The notes under the pieces were generated by a model. That model searched no databases. It was not told the DNA's origin and worked only from the letters and a program-made list of their open reading frames with translations. From Deltaproteobacteria bacterium (GTDB lineage: Bacteria > Desulfobacterota > Desulfuromonadia > Geobacterales > Pseudopelobacteraceae), in NCBI GenBank assembly GCA_030654645.1, contig JAURXC010000063.1, positions 1 to 15,189 on the forward strand: a stretch of DNA of 15,189 nt, written 5' to 3'. This document shows, one piece after another, positions 1 to 8,728 of the stretch. Positions within the stretch are counted from its first letter, which is position 1. Every line of letters begins with the position of its first letter. A program made the translations under genes and the position numbers.

Positions 1-2754
1 GTGTCCAACCAGACCGGACCGGCCGGCATTCCCAGCAACATTGCGAACCTGACGGTGATCGGCGCTCCGGTGGCGATCAAGACCTTTGCCGCTCCCTCGG
101 TACGGGCCAGCACCCCGGTGCGGCTCAGTATCACGGTCAGCAACCCCAACCCGACCACCACTCTCAATAACGTGGCCTTCACAGACAACTATCCCAACAC
201 TCCGGGGGTGATGGTCAACTCGACACCGTCCAGCTCCACGCTGACCTGCAGTTCCGGCTCGACCGCCACCAAGGTCGGGGGCGCCAACGCCGGGACCACG
301 CTCGGAATCAGCGCGGCCACGCTGCTGCCGGGCGGCAGCTGCACGGTTTCCTCCAACGTGCAGAGCCCGACCACTTCGGCCACCCCGTACAGCAACAGCA
401 CCGGCAACATCACTTCCACGAACGGCGGCACCGGCGCACCCTCCACCGCCCAACTGATCGTGACCAGCAACAATGTACCGACCGCAACCAAGGTTTTTGC
501 TCCGGCCACAATCCTGAAAGGGGCGGTCAGCACGATCACGATCACGCTTACCAATCCCAACGCCACCTCCATCACCGGCGCGGCTTTCACGGACTCCTAT
601 CCCTTCGGCATGGTCAATGCCGCAACGCCGGCCGCTGCCACCACCTGCAGCGCCGCAACCGTCACGGCCGCTGCCGGCGGCGGCACGCTGGCGCTTAGCG
701 GAGCAACGATACCGGCCAGCGGCAGCTGTACCGTTACCGTTTCCGTGACCAGCTCGATCGCCGGCGGACTGTACAACTCCACCGGCCCGATCACCACCGC
801 CAACGCCGGCACCGGCGCGGCTGCCAGCGCCACGCTGACGGTGATGGATCCCCCCTACAGCACCAAACGCTTTGTTACCAATCCGATCTCGGCCGGAGGA
901 ACGACACAGCTGGAGATCATCGTTCGCAACTCCGCCAGCAATATTGTGGCGCTGACGGGCGTCGCCTTTACCGACACCTATCCATCTGGAATGGTCAACA
1001 CCGGAACTCCGGCGCCTGCCGTCACCTGCACGGTCGGCTCCAGTGCCACCATCGCGGGCGGAGCTTCAGGCGGCAACACGATCGGCATCTCGGCCGGAAC
1101 GCTGGCGGTCAACGGCAGCTGTACGATCACGGTCAACGTGACCGCCGCCGTCGCCGGCAACTACACCAACAGCACCGGCCCGGTCTCGTCCACCAACGGC
1201 GGCAGCGGCGCGGCCGCCAGCGCGATTCTGTCGGTCGGCCAGCCCAGCATCGCTAAAGCCTTCGCTCCGGCCGCGATCACCAATGCCCAGACCTCGACCC
1301 TGACCATCACGCTGACCAATCCGACCGGCGTTGCCATGACCGGCGCGGCATTCACCGACAGCTACCTGCCCGGCACCATCATTAATGCCGGAGCACCTTC
1401 TACCAGTTGCGGCGGAACCGCCACCGGGACCATCGGCGGAACCTTTGTCGGACTTAGCAACGGCTCGATTCCGGCCAACAGCACCTGCACCGTCACGGTG
1501 CTTGTGTCGGCCAGCAATTCGGTGCTCAACACGATCCCGTCCGGCGGGTTGACCGTAACCAGCGGCGCCAGCAACGCCAATCCGGGTTCCGCGCTGCTGA
1601 ACATGACTCCACCGCCGGGTGTGGCCAAGGCCTTCTCCCCGGCCGTCATCCCCCAAAACGGCACATCACGGCTGACGATCACCCTTTCCAACTCCAACGC
1701 GACCGCAGCCACCGGCGTGGCCTTCACTGACACCTATCCAAGCGGTGTGCCGACCGGCATCGTCAATGCCGCCACTCCCGGCCTGACCAACAGCTGCGGC
1801 GGAACCGCCACCGCCTCTGCCGGCAGCGGCTCATTGACGCTTTCCGGTGCGACCATCCCCGGCAACAGTTCCTGCAGCGTGGCGGTCAATGTCACCGGAG
1901 CTGTGGCCGGAACCTATGTCAACCATAGCGGTCCGGTCACCACCACCAACATCGGCACCGGGAGCGAGGCAACCGCCAACCTGACCATCATGTCGCCACC
2001 AGGATTCGCCAAGGCCTTCTCACCGGACAAGATCCCGGTCAACACCGCTTCGACGCTGACAATTACGCTCTCTAACAGCAACCCGGTGGCAATCAGCGGC
2101 GCGGCTTTCACCGACCCCTACCCGGCCAACCTGATCAACGACACCCCGCTGTCCGCATTCAGCACTTGCGGCGGCACTGTCACCGCCACAGCCGGCGGCA
2201 ACTCGCTGCAACTGGCCGGCGGAGTCATTCCGGCCTCCGGCAGCTGTACCATCAATGCCAGGGTTACCAGTGCGATTGCCGGTCTGTACACCAACCCGAC
2301 GGCGCCCTTCAACGTCACCACCTCCAACGCCGGCACCACGTCCTCTGTTTCGGCCGACCTGACGGTACTGTCGAAACCGACTATCTCAAAATCGTTCACC
2401 CCGGCCAGCATCAACAACTTTCAAAGCTCGGCGCTGCTGCTGACGCTTACCAACGCCAACGCAACCAGCGCCCTGACCAATGTGGCGGTCAGCGACAGTT
2501 TTCCGACCGGCCTCTACATCGCTTCCACCCCGGTCACCAACACCTGCGGCGGCACGCTGACCGGCGCGACCCAGGGTTCGGCCCAGTTCACACTGAGCGG
2601 CGCCACTCTGCCGCTCTCCAGCAGCTGCACTGTCACAATCCCGGTAACATCGGGACAGCCCGGTGTCTATAACAACACCACCAGCGGTGTAACCTCGCTG
2701 GAAACCGGCGGTCCAGGCGCCGTCAGCAATACGGCGACTCTGACGGTCAATGCC
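1..2754 (+). repeat. Tandem in-frame protein repeats, seven full units plus a partial one
   Basis: The unit spacing, measured at the conserved lysine codon (79, 490, 865, 1255, 1627, 2011, 2389), is 411, 375, 390, 372, 384 and 378 bases, i.e. 124-137 residues. Each unit carries a pair of cysteines, one near TCGG/TCS and one in GSCTV, about 25-35 residues apart, suggesting one disulfide per domain. Units differ substantially at the nucleotide level, so this is an old protein-level array rather than a recent DNA duplication. Confidence 0.85.
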
Positions 2755-4209
2755 AATTTCGGCGCGGTCAGCGGCTATGTATATGCCGACGCAAACCACA
2801 ACGGGAACCGCGAGAACGGCGAAACAGGCACGGGACAGACCGTGTACGTCAAGCTGGCGACCCGGACCGGCAGCAGCTGCAACAACCCGGCAACACAATT
2901 TACAACCCCGGACCCGACCAGCGGAGCCTACAGCTTTAACGGCATCACCTCCGGCGATTACTGCGTGATCCATTCGACCAACACCACCCTGACCGACCTG
3001 AATCCCGCCTTTCCGGGCGGTTGGGTTGCGCTTGAAGCCGCCAGCGGCATACGTCAGCTGACGCTGCAATCCAATCCGATGACCGGTCAGAATTTCGGTC
3101 TCTTCAACGGCAGCCGGATCAGCGGCAGGGTCTTCATTGATACGGGAACTGGCGCAGGAACCGCCAACAACGGCCTGCAGGACGGCAGCGAGGGCGGTAT
3201 CGCGGCGGTTGCGGTCAAAGCCACTGACAGCAGCGGCGTAACCACCCATGACTCGGCCACGACCAGCGGCAGCGGGGATTACATCCTCTGGATACCCGCT
3301 TCAGCGGGAGCGGCACAGGTCAAGGTAGTGGAAACAAATCCGGGCGGATACATTTCCATCGGAGGATCTGCAGGCACCAGCGGCGGCAATTATGACCGGA
3401 CCAGCGACGCCACAAGCTTCACCAACTCGGTAGGTTCCAGCTACTCCGGGATTAACTTTGCCGACGTGCCCGACAGCCGTTTCCAGACCGACAATTCCGC
3501 TTCGGCGCTGCCCGGCACGGTGATCTTCCACCCGCACAGCTTTACCGCCGGCAGCGGCGGCAGCGTCAGCTTCGGCACATCAGCGGTCGCCTCACCGGCT
3601 ATGCCGGGCTGGAGCGAGGTCTTCTACCGCGACAGCAACTGCAACGGCACCTTCGACAGCGGGGAACCGCAGATTACATCCGCCATCGCCCTGTCGGCCA
3701 ATGAGCAGCTCTGCCTGCTGCTGAAAGAGTTCATACCGGCCAACGCACCAATCGGCGCTTCCAACCTGGTCACCACTACCGCCACGTTCAGCCACACCAA
3801 CGCCGTTCCGGCGCTATCTAACCAGCTCGCCCGCAACGACAATACAACAGTCGGAGCTTCATCCAGCGCCGGACTCACGCTGACCAAAACCGTGGACAGC
3901 GCCACCGCGCTGCCCGGATCCAGCCTGACCTACACGATCACCTACGGCAATAACAGCAACGGCCCGCTCAGCAACATCGTCATCCATGACACGGTGCCCG
4001 CCTTCACTTCCCTGAGTGCAGCCCCCCCCAACCCCTGCTGTGTCAATCCGACCGGCAGCTGCCTAGGCTCGGGCCTGACGCCCTTTCCCAACAGCATCAG
4101 CGCCTGCAGCGCAGCCACCGCCGGCGACACGATCACCTGGACCCTGACCGGCACACTGTCGCCCGGAGCATCCGGGCAGGTCAAGTTCCGGGTAACTGTT
4201 CAGCCCTGA
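1..4209 (+). CDS. Giant repeat-containing surface/secreted protein (DUF11/SdrD-B type), 5' end outside window
   Basis: The frame is open from base 1 and ends with TGA. It begins inside a repeat: its first ~20 residues (SNQTGP...ANLTV) match the end of the later repeat units, so the true start and any signal peptide lie upstream and the GTG at base 1 is not a real start. Seven further units follow, each opening with a motif like AKAFSPA-I and containing LTITLTN, GAAFTD-YP, TCGGT and GSCTVTV. The motif lysines are at residues 27, 164, 289, 419, 543, 671 and 797. Two SdrD-B/Cna-B-like domains follow (about 921-1035 and 1038-1155), with Ca-site-like loops such as DANHNGNRENGE. A segment with YRDSNCNGTFDSGEP comes next, and a DUF11 domain (about 1290-1402) ends the protein. 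No LPXTG, autotransporter or PEP-CTERM tail is visible. The likely role is a cell-surface or secreted adhesin/stalk protein; the function is inferred from architecture only. Confidence 0.85.
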   Translation: MSNQTGPAGIPSNIANLTVIGAPVAIKTFAAPSVRASTPVRLSITVSNPNPTTTLNNVAFTDNYPNTPGVMVNSTPSSSTLTCSSGSTATKVGGANAGTTLGISAATLLPGGSCTVSSNVQSPTTSATPYSNSTGNITSTNGGTGAPSTAQLIVTSNNVPTATKVFAPATILKGAVSTITITLTNPNATSITGAAFTDSYPFGMVNAATPAAATTCSAATVTAAAGGGTLALSGATIPASGSCTVTVSVTSSIAGGLYNSTGPITTANAGTGAAASATLTVMDPPYSTKRFVTNPISAGGTTQLEIIVRNSASNIVALTGVAFTDTYPSGMVNTGTPAPAVTCTVGSSATIAGGASGGNTIGISAGTLAVNGSCTITVNVTAAVAGNYTNSTGPVSSTNGGSGAAASAILSVGQPSIAKAFAPAAITNAQTSTLTITLTNPTGVAMTGAAFTDSYLPGTIINAGAPSTSCGGTATGTIGGTFVGLSNGSIPANSTCTVTVLVSASNSVLNTIPSGGLTVTSGASNANPGSALLNMTPPPGVAKAFSPAVIPQNGTSRLTITLSNSNATAATGVAFTDTYPSGVPTGIVNAATPGLTNSCGGTATASAGSGSLTLSGATIPGNSSCSVAVNVTGAVAGTYVNHSGPVTTTNIGTGSEATANLTIMSPPGFAKAFSPDKIPVNTASTLTITLSNSNPVAISGAAFTDPYPANLINDTPLSAFSTCGGTVTATAGGNSLQLAGGVIPASGSCTINARVTSAIAGLYTNPTAPFNVTTSNAGTTSSVSADLTVLSKPTISKSFTPASINNFQSSALLLTLTNANATSALTNVAVSDSFPTGLYIASTPVTNTCGGTLTGATQGSAQFTLSGATLPLSSSCTVTIPVTSGQPGVYNNTTSGVTSLETGGPGAVSNTATLTVNANFGAVSGYVYADANHNGNRENGETGTGQTVYVKLATRTGSSCNNPATQFTTPDPTSGAYSFNGITSGDYCVIHSTNTTLTDLNPAFPGGWVALEAASGIRQLTLQSNPMTGQNFGLFNGSRISGRVFIDTGTGAGTANNGLQDGSEGGIAAVAVKATDSSGVTTHDSATTSGSGDYILWIPASAGAAQVKVVETNPGGYISIGGSAGTSGGNYDRTSDATSFTNSVGSSYSGINFADVPDSRFQTDNSASALPGTVIFHPHSFTAGSGGSVSFGTSAVASPAMPGWSEVFYRDSNCNGTFDSGEPQITSAIALSANEQLCLLLKEFIPANAPIGASNLVTTTATFSHTNAVPALSNQLARNDNTTVGASSSAGLTLTKTVDSATALPGSSLTYTITYGNNSNGPLSNIVIHDTVPAFTSLSAAPPNPCCVNPTGSCLGSGLTPFPNSISACSAATAGDTITWTLTGTLSPGASGQVKFRVTVQP

Positions 4210-4257
4210 TCTGGTTATTTGTGAATATAAAAAATTGAGTAACGATTCAGCATGCCC

Positions 4258-4385
4258 TTCATAACTCCCCCGACCCCTCTTATCTTAAGAGGGGAGCGAA
4301 AGCAGAATCAACCTGCCAGATACCACTGTGCAACATCAGTGCGTCCCGCCCCTTAAGTTAAGGGGCGGACAGGTGGGGTTATGAA
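4258..4385. repeat. Palindromic intergenic element with two hairpins (MITE/REP-like), possible bidirectional terminator
   Basis: The outer arms TTCATAACTCCCCC (4258-4271) and GGTGGGGTTATGAA (4372-4385) are inverted repeats with two mismatches. Inside are two perfect hairpins: CCCCTCTTA / TAAGAGGGG (4274-4294, 3-nt loop) and CGCCCCTTA / TAAGGGGCG (4347-4367, 3-nt loop). The two stems resemble each other. The element lies between two converging genes, so it could stop transcription from both sides, although no long T-run follows either stem. There is no transposase. The rest of the 323-bp gap (4210-4257 and 4386-4532) shows no clear gene apart from the doubtful small frame noted in the findings. 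Confidence 0.7.
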
Positions 4386-4532
4386 AAAGTGCAGAACAGT
4401 TACAAAATTGAAGTTTCAGAACAACAGATATAGGGTGCGGATGATGGCGGGGGATGGATTAATCACTCCTGCGAATTCGTTTCCAAATCCCTGATATATT
4501 TCATTTCCTTTTCAACCTGCGGACATTCCCCC

Positions 4533-5234
4533 TCATTCTCCGGCGTAACCCGAAGTATCCGGCTTGACGACCGGCGGCTCACTGCGCCCGGTTACCTTCA
4601 ACAGTACCGCGATACCTCCCGTTATCAGGACCAGCAGGATAAAACAAAACACCATAATAGTGCTTTTCATTGCGGTGAGGGATTTTTGAAGCATCTCTTC
4701 GGACAGGCCGATGTCCAGGGTGCCCAACAGTTTCTGGTTTGCGGAGTGAAAGTGGCAGGAGGCGCTGTTACAGTCCGGCTCGTTATAGATCGGCGCGGTT
4801 ATGGCCAGCACGTGTATTCCGCGTTCATTAATAAAGCGCCGGGCCTGTTCCATACGTCCCATGCTGGTGGCTACAACCGGACCGGAATGGCAGACTATGC
4901 ATCCCGCCGCATTCTTATCGACAAGCTTGTGAATCTCCTGGGAGTGCGAAGAGAACATGATCAGACCTTTTTTATTGAATATGCGTACATGTTCGACCCC
5001 CTCACGCTCGCCGATGTTGTTGATTATGTTTCCCAGAGTTATGCGGTCATCCTGCAGCATCGCGTATCGCGTCGACTTGATTATCGTATCCGCCAGGTCA
5101 GCTTCATGCTGGATCGTATCGTTGATCATGTTGGTCTTGATCACCGAATACAGAAAAACGCAACTGATTACCACAACGCAAAAGACCAGCAAAGACACGG
5201 AGGTTACATTTTTTTTATAAGTACTCGTGGCCAT
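4533..5234 (-). CDS. Membrane-anchored periplasmic c-type heme sensor domain protein, no output domain
   Basis: This 233-residue protein has a membrane segment at about 14-34, a periplasmic domain at about 35-187 and a second membrane segment at about 189-211, followed by a short polar tail. The periplasmic part has one classic heme motif, CIVCH (residues 112-116), and a CX4CH motif, CNSASCH (155-161). It resembles the heme-bearing sensory domain found in front of HAMP and histidine-kinase or chemoreceptor modules in Geobacter, including the stretches RIFNKKGLIMFSS and APIYNEPDC. Here nothing follows TM2: no HAMP, kinase or methyl-accepting region. The start ATG is preceded by GAAGGAAGG with suitable spacing. 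It is transcribed divergently from the transporter-phosphatase gene. A likely role is redox or ligand sensing passed to a partner protein. Family assignment is good; the function is inferred. Confidence 0.85.
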   Translation of the reverse strand: MATSTYKKNVTSVSLLVFCVVVISCVFLYSVIKTNMINDTIQHEADLADTIIKSTRYAMLQDDRITLGNIINNIGEREGVEHVRIFNKKGLIMFSSHSQEIHKLVDKNAAGCIVCHSGPVVATSMGRMEQARRFINERGIHVLAITAPIYNEPDCNSASCHFHSANQKLLGTLDIGLSEEMLQKSLTAMKSTIMVFCFILLVLITGGIAVLLKVTGRSEPPVVKPDTSGYAGE

Positions 5235-5277
5235 GGCAGCCTTCCTTCGCTCGGTGTCTAAATTACTTTATGTTTGG

Positions 5278-5283
5278 ATTATA
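5278..5283 (-). promoter_or_regulatory. Candidate -10 box for the heme sensor gene
   Basis: Read on the minus strand, this is a perfect TATAAT, about 44 bases upstream of the start codon. The -35 region is weak (about 3 of 6 matches in an AT-rich stretch). It abuts the palindrome ATATCATGATAT at 5281-5292. Confidence 0.4.
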
Positions 5284-5292
5284 TCATGATAT
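5281..5292. promoter_or_regulatory. 12-bp perfect palindrome between divergent -10 boxes (operator candidate)
   Basis: ATATCATGATAT is its own reverse complement. It overlaps the minus-strand TATAAT (5278-5283) and ends just before a plus-strand extended -10 (5292-5300), so a protein bound here could control both divergent genes. AT-rich palindromes also arise by chance. Confidence 0.3.
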
Positions 5293-5300
5293 GTTATAAA
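5292..5300 (+). promoter_or_regulatory. Candidate extended -10 for the transporter-phosphatase gene
   Basis: TGT TATAAA fits an extended -10 (TGN plus 5 of 6 of TATAAT). No good -35 is seen. It would give a leader of about 165 bases before the ATG at 5472. No riboswitch or clear hairpin was recognised in that leader. Confidence 0.3.
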
Positions 5301-5471
5301 TGCTTAATTTTTTAACGCATTACCCCAATAATCCGCACTTTTCAGATCATATCCCGTCAGCGGCCATCAACGGCCTCATGCGGACCCGGTTATCGATGAT
5401 GGAATATCAATAAATAACATCAGCCATTTGCATGATTTCGAACCGGAGTTAAGACAAGAGAGAATAGACCG

Positions 5472-8400
5472 ATGATCCTCAGCATTGAACTTGTCTTGGG
5501 TACATCCCTGCTGTACATACTTGTCCTCTTCATGGTGGCCTACTACGCCGACAAAAAGCAGGAGCTCGGCCAGAGCATCATTTCCAATCCGCTCATATAT
5601 TCTCTCTCCATCGGCGTGTATGCCACCACCTGGACCTACTACGGCAGCGTAGGACGGGCCGCGACCACCGGTATCGATTTTCTTTTGATCTACCTTGGGC
5701 CGACGCTGACCACGTTTTTCTGGTGGTTTGTACTGCGCAAGATCATCAGGATCAGCAAGGAAAACAACATCACCTCGATCGCCGACTTCATCAGCTCCCG
5801 CTACGGGAAATCGCAGGCGCTGGGAGCGCTGGTCACCATCATCGCCATCGTCGGCATCATGCCCTACATAGCGCTGCAACTGAAGGCGGTTTCATCGAGC
5901 TTCGATATCATCTGCGGTTACCCGTACATGCAGTTGCCGTTTATACCGGGAGCTTCGCCGATGTCCATCCACACCAGCTTTCTGGCGGCACTTATTTTCA
6001 GTCTGTTCGGTGTGATCTTCGGCGCCAGGAACCTGATATCATCGGAACGGCATGAAGGACTGGTGGCGGCAATCGCGGTGGAATCGGTCGTAAAACTGTT
6101 GGCATTCATGGTGATCGGGCTGTTCGTCACCTATGGTTTATTCGATGGTTTCGGCGACATCTTCACCCGGATGAAGGCCAGGGAAGCGACCTTCGATCAC
6201 CTGGTAACAATCAACGAAAACAGCGTCAGCGCACATATGAACTGGTTCTCGACGCTCTGGCTTTCCATGGGGGCAATCCTGCTCCTGCCACGCCAGTTTC
6301 ATGTGGCGGTCATCGAAAACTCGAACGAAGAACATATAAAAATGGCGATGTGGCTCTTTCCTGCCTATATGTTCCTGATTAATCTTTTCGTGATGCCGAT
6401 TGCATTTGGAGGAATCCTCTATAGCGGCGGTATCTTCGGCGCCGACTACTTTGTAATCAACCTGCCGTTGCAGAGCGGCCATGCCTGGTTGGCACTGCTG
6501 GCTTTTTTGGGCGGTTTCTCGGCAGCCGCCAGCATGGTGATAGTAGAATCGGTGGCAATCTCGACGATGTTCCTGAACCATCTGCTGATGCCGATAGTCG
6601 TCAGATTCAAACCGAGGGACTGGTTTCCGCTTTTGTTGATCAACCTCAAAAGGCTCGGAATATTCCTGGTGATATTCCTGGGCTATCTCTACCAGCGCAT
6701 TGTCGGCGAAACCTACATGCTGGTCAATATCGGCCTGATCTCATTCGCCGCCGTAATCCAGTTCGGACCGGCGCTGTTTGGGGGGCTCTTCTGGCGCAGG
6801 GGCAACAAGACCGGCGCCATAACCGGCATATTTCTTGGTTTTGTCCTCTGGTTCTATACCTTGCTGATGCCGTCCCTGATAAGATGCGGATGGTGGCACA
6901 GCGACATACTCGACAAGGGACCGTTTGGAATAGAATTGCTGAAACCGACCGAGCTCTTCGGATTGACCGGTCTGGACACGCTGTCTCACGCCTTCTTCTG
7001 GAGCATGTTCGTGAACATCGCCGGGTATCTGATCTGCTCGATAATATTCTCCCAGGGCAACCGGGAGGAGGATCAGGCCAGGAAATTCGTGGACATATTC
7101 ATACCGGCGCCGCAAAACACCCAGTGGGAGACCAAACGGCTCACCAAGCCGGTGGCCATTCAGCAGTTCGTGAACCTGCTCTCCAAATTCATCGGCGAAC
7201 CCCAGGCTGTCGCCGCCATACGCGAGTACCGGGAAAGCAGGAACATGGACGAAGACGGGCAGGTGCCGGAGTTTGAACTGCCCAAGTTCAAACGTTTTGC
7301 CGAGCGGACCCTGGCCGGATCTGTCGGCGCGGCCGCGGCCGGAGCCATCATCGAGAGTTACCTCTCGGACCAGGGTTCCAGGATGGAATCGGTCTACGAT
7401 GTATTCAGCACCGTTCGGACCTCGCTGGCGGAGAGCAAGGAGAACCTCTCGGTCAGGCTGCGGGCGTCCGAGATCATGAACCGGACCCTGGACCTGCAGA
7501 TTATCATGGACGACCTGTTGGACCTGATCCGCAGGGAATTCAAGTTCGACCTGGTTATCATCAGGCTTCAGGATGAGCATGGAATGCTGACTGTACGCAG
7601 CTATCAGAGCAGTGAATTCAGTTGCCTTACCCAAAAGAACCTGGCGCCGGACAGATCAACCTATGCCGGCGAGAGTTTTCTGACCCAGCGGGTCCAGGTG
7701 GTAAACGACACCCGCAACATGTCCAAGCCCCAATCCAGGGAATTGATGGAGAGCGAGGAGATCAGCTGTTTTGCCCATATCCCCATTGCGCGGGCCGGCG
7801 AACCCCCCATGGGAATCCTGTCGCTCTTTTCCAAGACACTTGTGGGAGTTTTCACGGAAGAGTTCCTCAATCTGCTCTCAAGTCTGGCCGGACAACTGGC
7901 CCAGGCGGTAACGATCGTTTCGGAGATGGAGGCCCGCGAGCGGGAACGCCTGCAGAAGGAACAGGCGCTGCTGGAAAACGCGCGGGTTGCGAGGGATATG
8001 GAAATCGCCCGCCAGATCCAGTTTTCCCTGCTTCCCTCGGTTCTGCCGGACCTTCCGGGAGTCGCGTTTGCCGGGATCTGTATTCCGGCCGCCCATGTGG
8101 GGGGGGATTACTACGATTTTTTCCTGCGCGGCGGACAGGTGATCGACATCGTGATTGCCGACGTCTCCGGCCATAGCGTGGGTGCGGCGCTGATCATGGC
8201 CGAAACCCGCAGCGTGCTCCGGGCGCGGGTATACTCGGCGGCCACCGCCCCGGATGTGCTGTCGCTGTTGAACGAGCTGCTTTACGAAGACCTGACCAAC
8301 GCGGAACTGTTCATCACGATGTTTTACGTGAAGTACAACGTCTTCAGCCGCATGCTCTCGTTTGCCAGCGCCGGCCACAACAAACCGCTGCTCTTCAGGC

Positions 8401-8714
8401 AGGGCGAAGTGGCATGCATTGAAATCGATGCCGAGGGATTGATTCTGGGAGTGTTGAAAGCGGTGGTTTTCGAAAACAAGAGCATCCTGATGCTGGAGGG
8501 GGACATACTGCTGCTCTATACCGACGGAATCACGGAAGCGCAAAACCCGTGCGGCGATTTCTTCGGCATAGACCGTCTCAGCGAAATAGTTGCCGACAAT
8601 CATGCGGAACACCCACAGAAAATCATCGATTCCGTGCTGGAGTCTCTGACCGAATTCTGCCAGTCACGCCCGCTGCAGGACGACATATCCATGGTCGTGC
8701 TCAAGGTGGTGTAA
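5472..8714 (+). CDS. Sodium/solute symporter-like sensor fused to STAC, GAF and PP2C (SpoIIE/RsbU-type) phosphatase
   Basis: The protein has 1080 residues. Residues 1 to about 530 are a multi-pass SSF transporter-like module (for example TTWTYYGSVGRAATTG near 52-67). About 556-640 matches the STAC linker known between SSF and kinase modules in CbrA-type sensors (LLSKFIGEPQAVAAIREY, AERTLAGSVGAAAAGAI). A short helix leads to a GAF domain (about 667-818), a charged coiled coil (818-845), then a PP2C/SpoIIE domain (about 845-1080). Metal-site residues are present: GGDYYD (877-882, D879), ADVSGHSVGAALIM (D897), LLYTDGITEAQN and DDISMVVL (D1070/D1071). It probably dephosphorylates a serine/threonine on an anti-sigma-antagonist-like partner in response to a transported or bound solute. 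No such partner is encoded here. The Shine-Dalgarno is weak, but the N-terminus is typical of the family. The stop is 14 bp from the convergent neighbour. Confidence 0.92.
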   Translation: MILSIELVLGTSLLYILVLFMVAYYADKKQELGQSIISNPLIYSLSIGVYATTWTYYGSVGRAATTGIDFLLIYLGPTLTTFFWWFVLRKIIRISKENNITSIADFISSRYGKSQALGALVTIIAIVGIMPYIALQLKAVSSSFDIICGYPYMQLPFIPGASPMSIHTSFLAALIFSLFGVIFGARNLISSERHEGLVAAIAVESVVKLLAFMVIGLFVTYGLFDGFGDIFTRMKAREATFDHLVTINENSVSAHMNWFSTLWLSMGAILLLPRQFHVAVIENSNEEHIKMAMWLFPAYMFLINLFVMPIAFGGILYSGGIFGADYFVINLPLQSGHAWLALLAFLGGFSAAASMVIVESVAISTMFLNHLLMPIVVRFKPRDWFPLLLINLKRLGIFLVIFLGYLYQRIVGETYMLVNIGLISFAAVIQFGPALFGGLFWRRGNKTGAITGIFLGFVLWFYTLLMPSLIRCGWWHSDILDKGPFGIELLKPTELFGLTGLDTLSHAFFWSMFVNIAGYLICSIIFSQGNREEDQARKFVDIFIPAPQNTQWETKRLTKPVAIQQFVNLLSKFIGEPQAVAAIREYRESRNMDEDGQVPEFELPKFKRFAERTLAGSVGAAAAGAIIESYLSDQGSRMESVYDVFSTVRTSLAESKENLSVRLRASEIMNRTLDLQIIMDDLLDLIRREFKFDLVIIRLQDEHGMLTVRSYQSSEFSCLTQKNLAPDRSTYAGESFLTQRVQVVNDTRNMSKPQSRELMESEEISCFAHIPIARAGEPPMGILSLFSKTLVGVFTEEFLNLLSSLAGQLAQAVTIVSEMEARERERLQKEQALLENARVARDMEIARQIQFSLLPSVLPDLPGVAFAGICIPAAHVGGDYYDFFLRGGQVIDIVIADVSGHSVGAALIMAETRSVLRARVYSAATAPDVLSLLNELLYEDLTNAELFITMFYVKYNVFSRMLSFASAGHNKPLLFRQGEVACIEIDAEGLILGVLKAVVFENKSILMLEGDILLLYTDGITEAQNPCGDFFGIDRLSEIVADNHAEHPQKIIDSVLESLTEFCQSRPLQDDISMVVLKVV

Positions 8715-8728
8715 ACAGGGACCGTGTC

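Noticed and set aside
1..2754. CRISPR-like periodicity
   Set aside because: The period is 370-410 bases, in frame and diverged: protein domain repeats, not direct repeats with spacers.
2386..3249. Long minus-strand open frame (287 codons) opposite the giant repeat protein, with many similar smaller ones
   Set aside because: It lies entirely antisense to a clear coding region; the repeats and GC-rich third positions keep the opposite frames open, and its product resembles no family.
4686..5261. 191-codon plus-strand open frame opposite the heme sensor
   Set aside because: The opposite strand has two heme-type motifs, two membrane segments and a good Shine-Dalgarno; this frame has none of these.
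6741..7634. 297-codon minus-strand open frame inside the transporter-phosphatase gene
   Set aside because: It is antisense to well-recognised SSF, STAC and GAF sequence and gives a low-complexity product.
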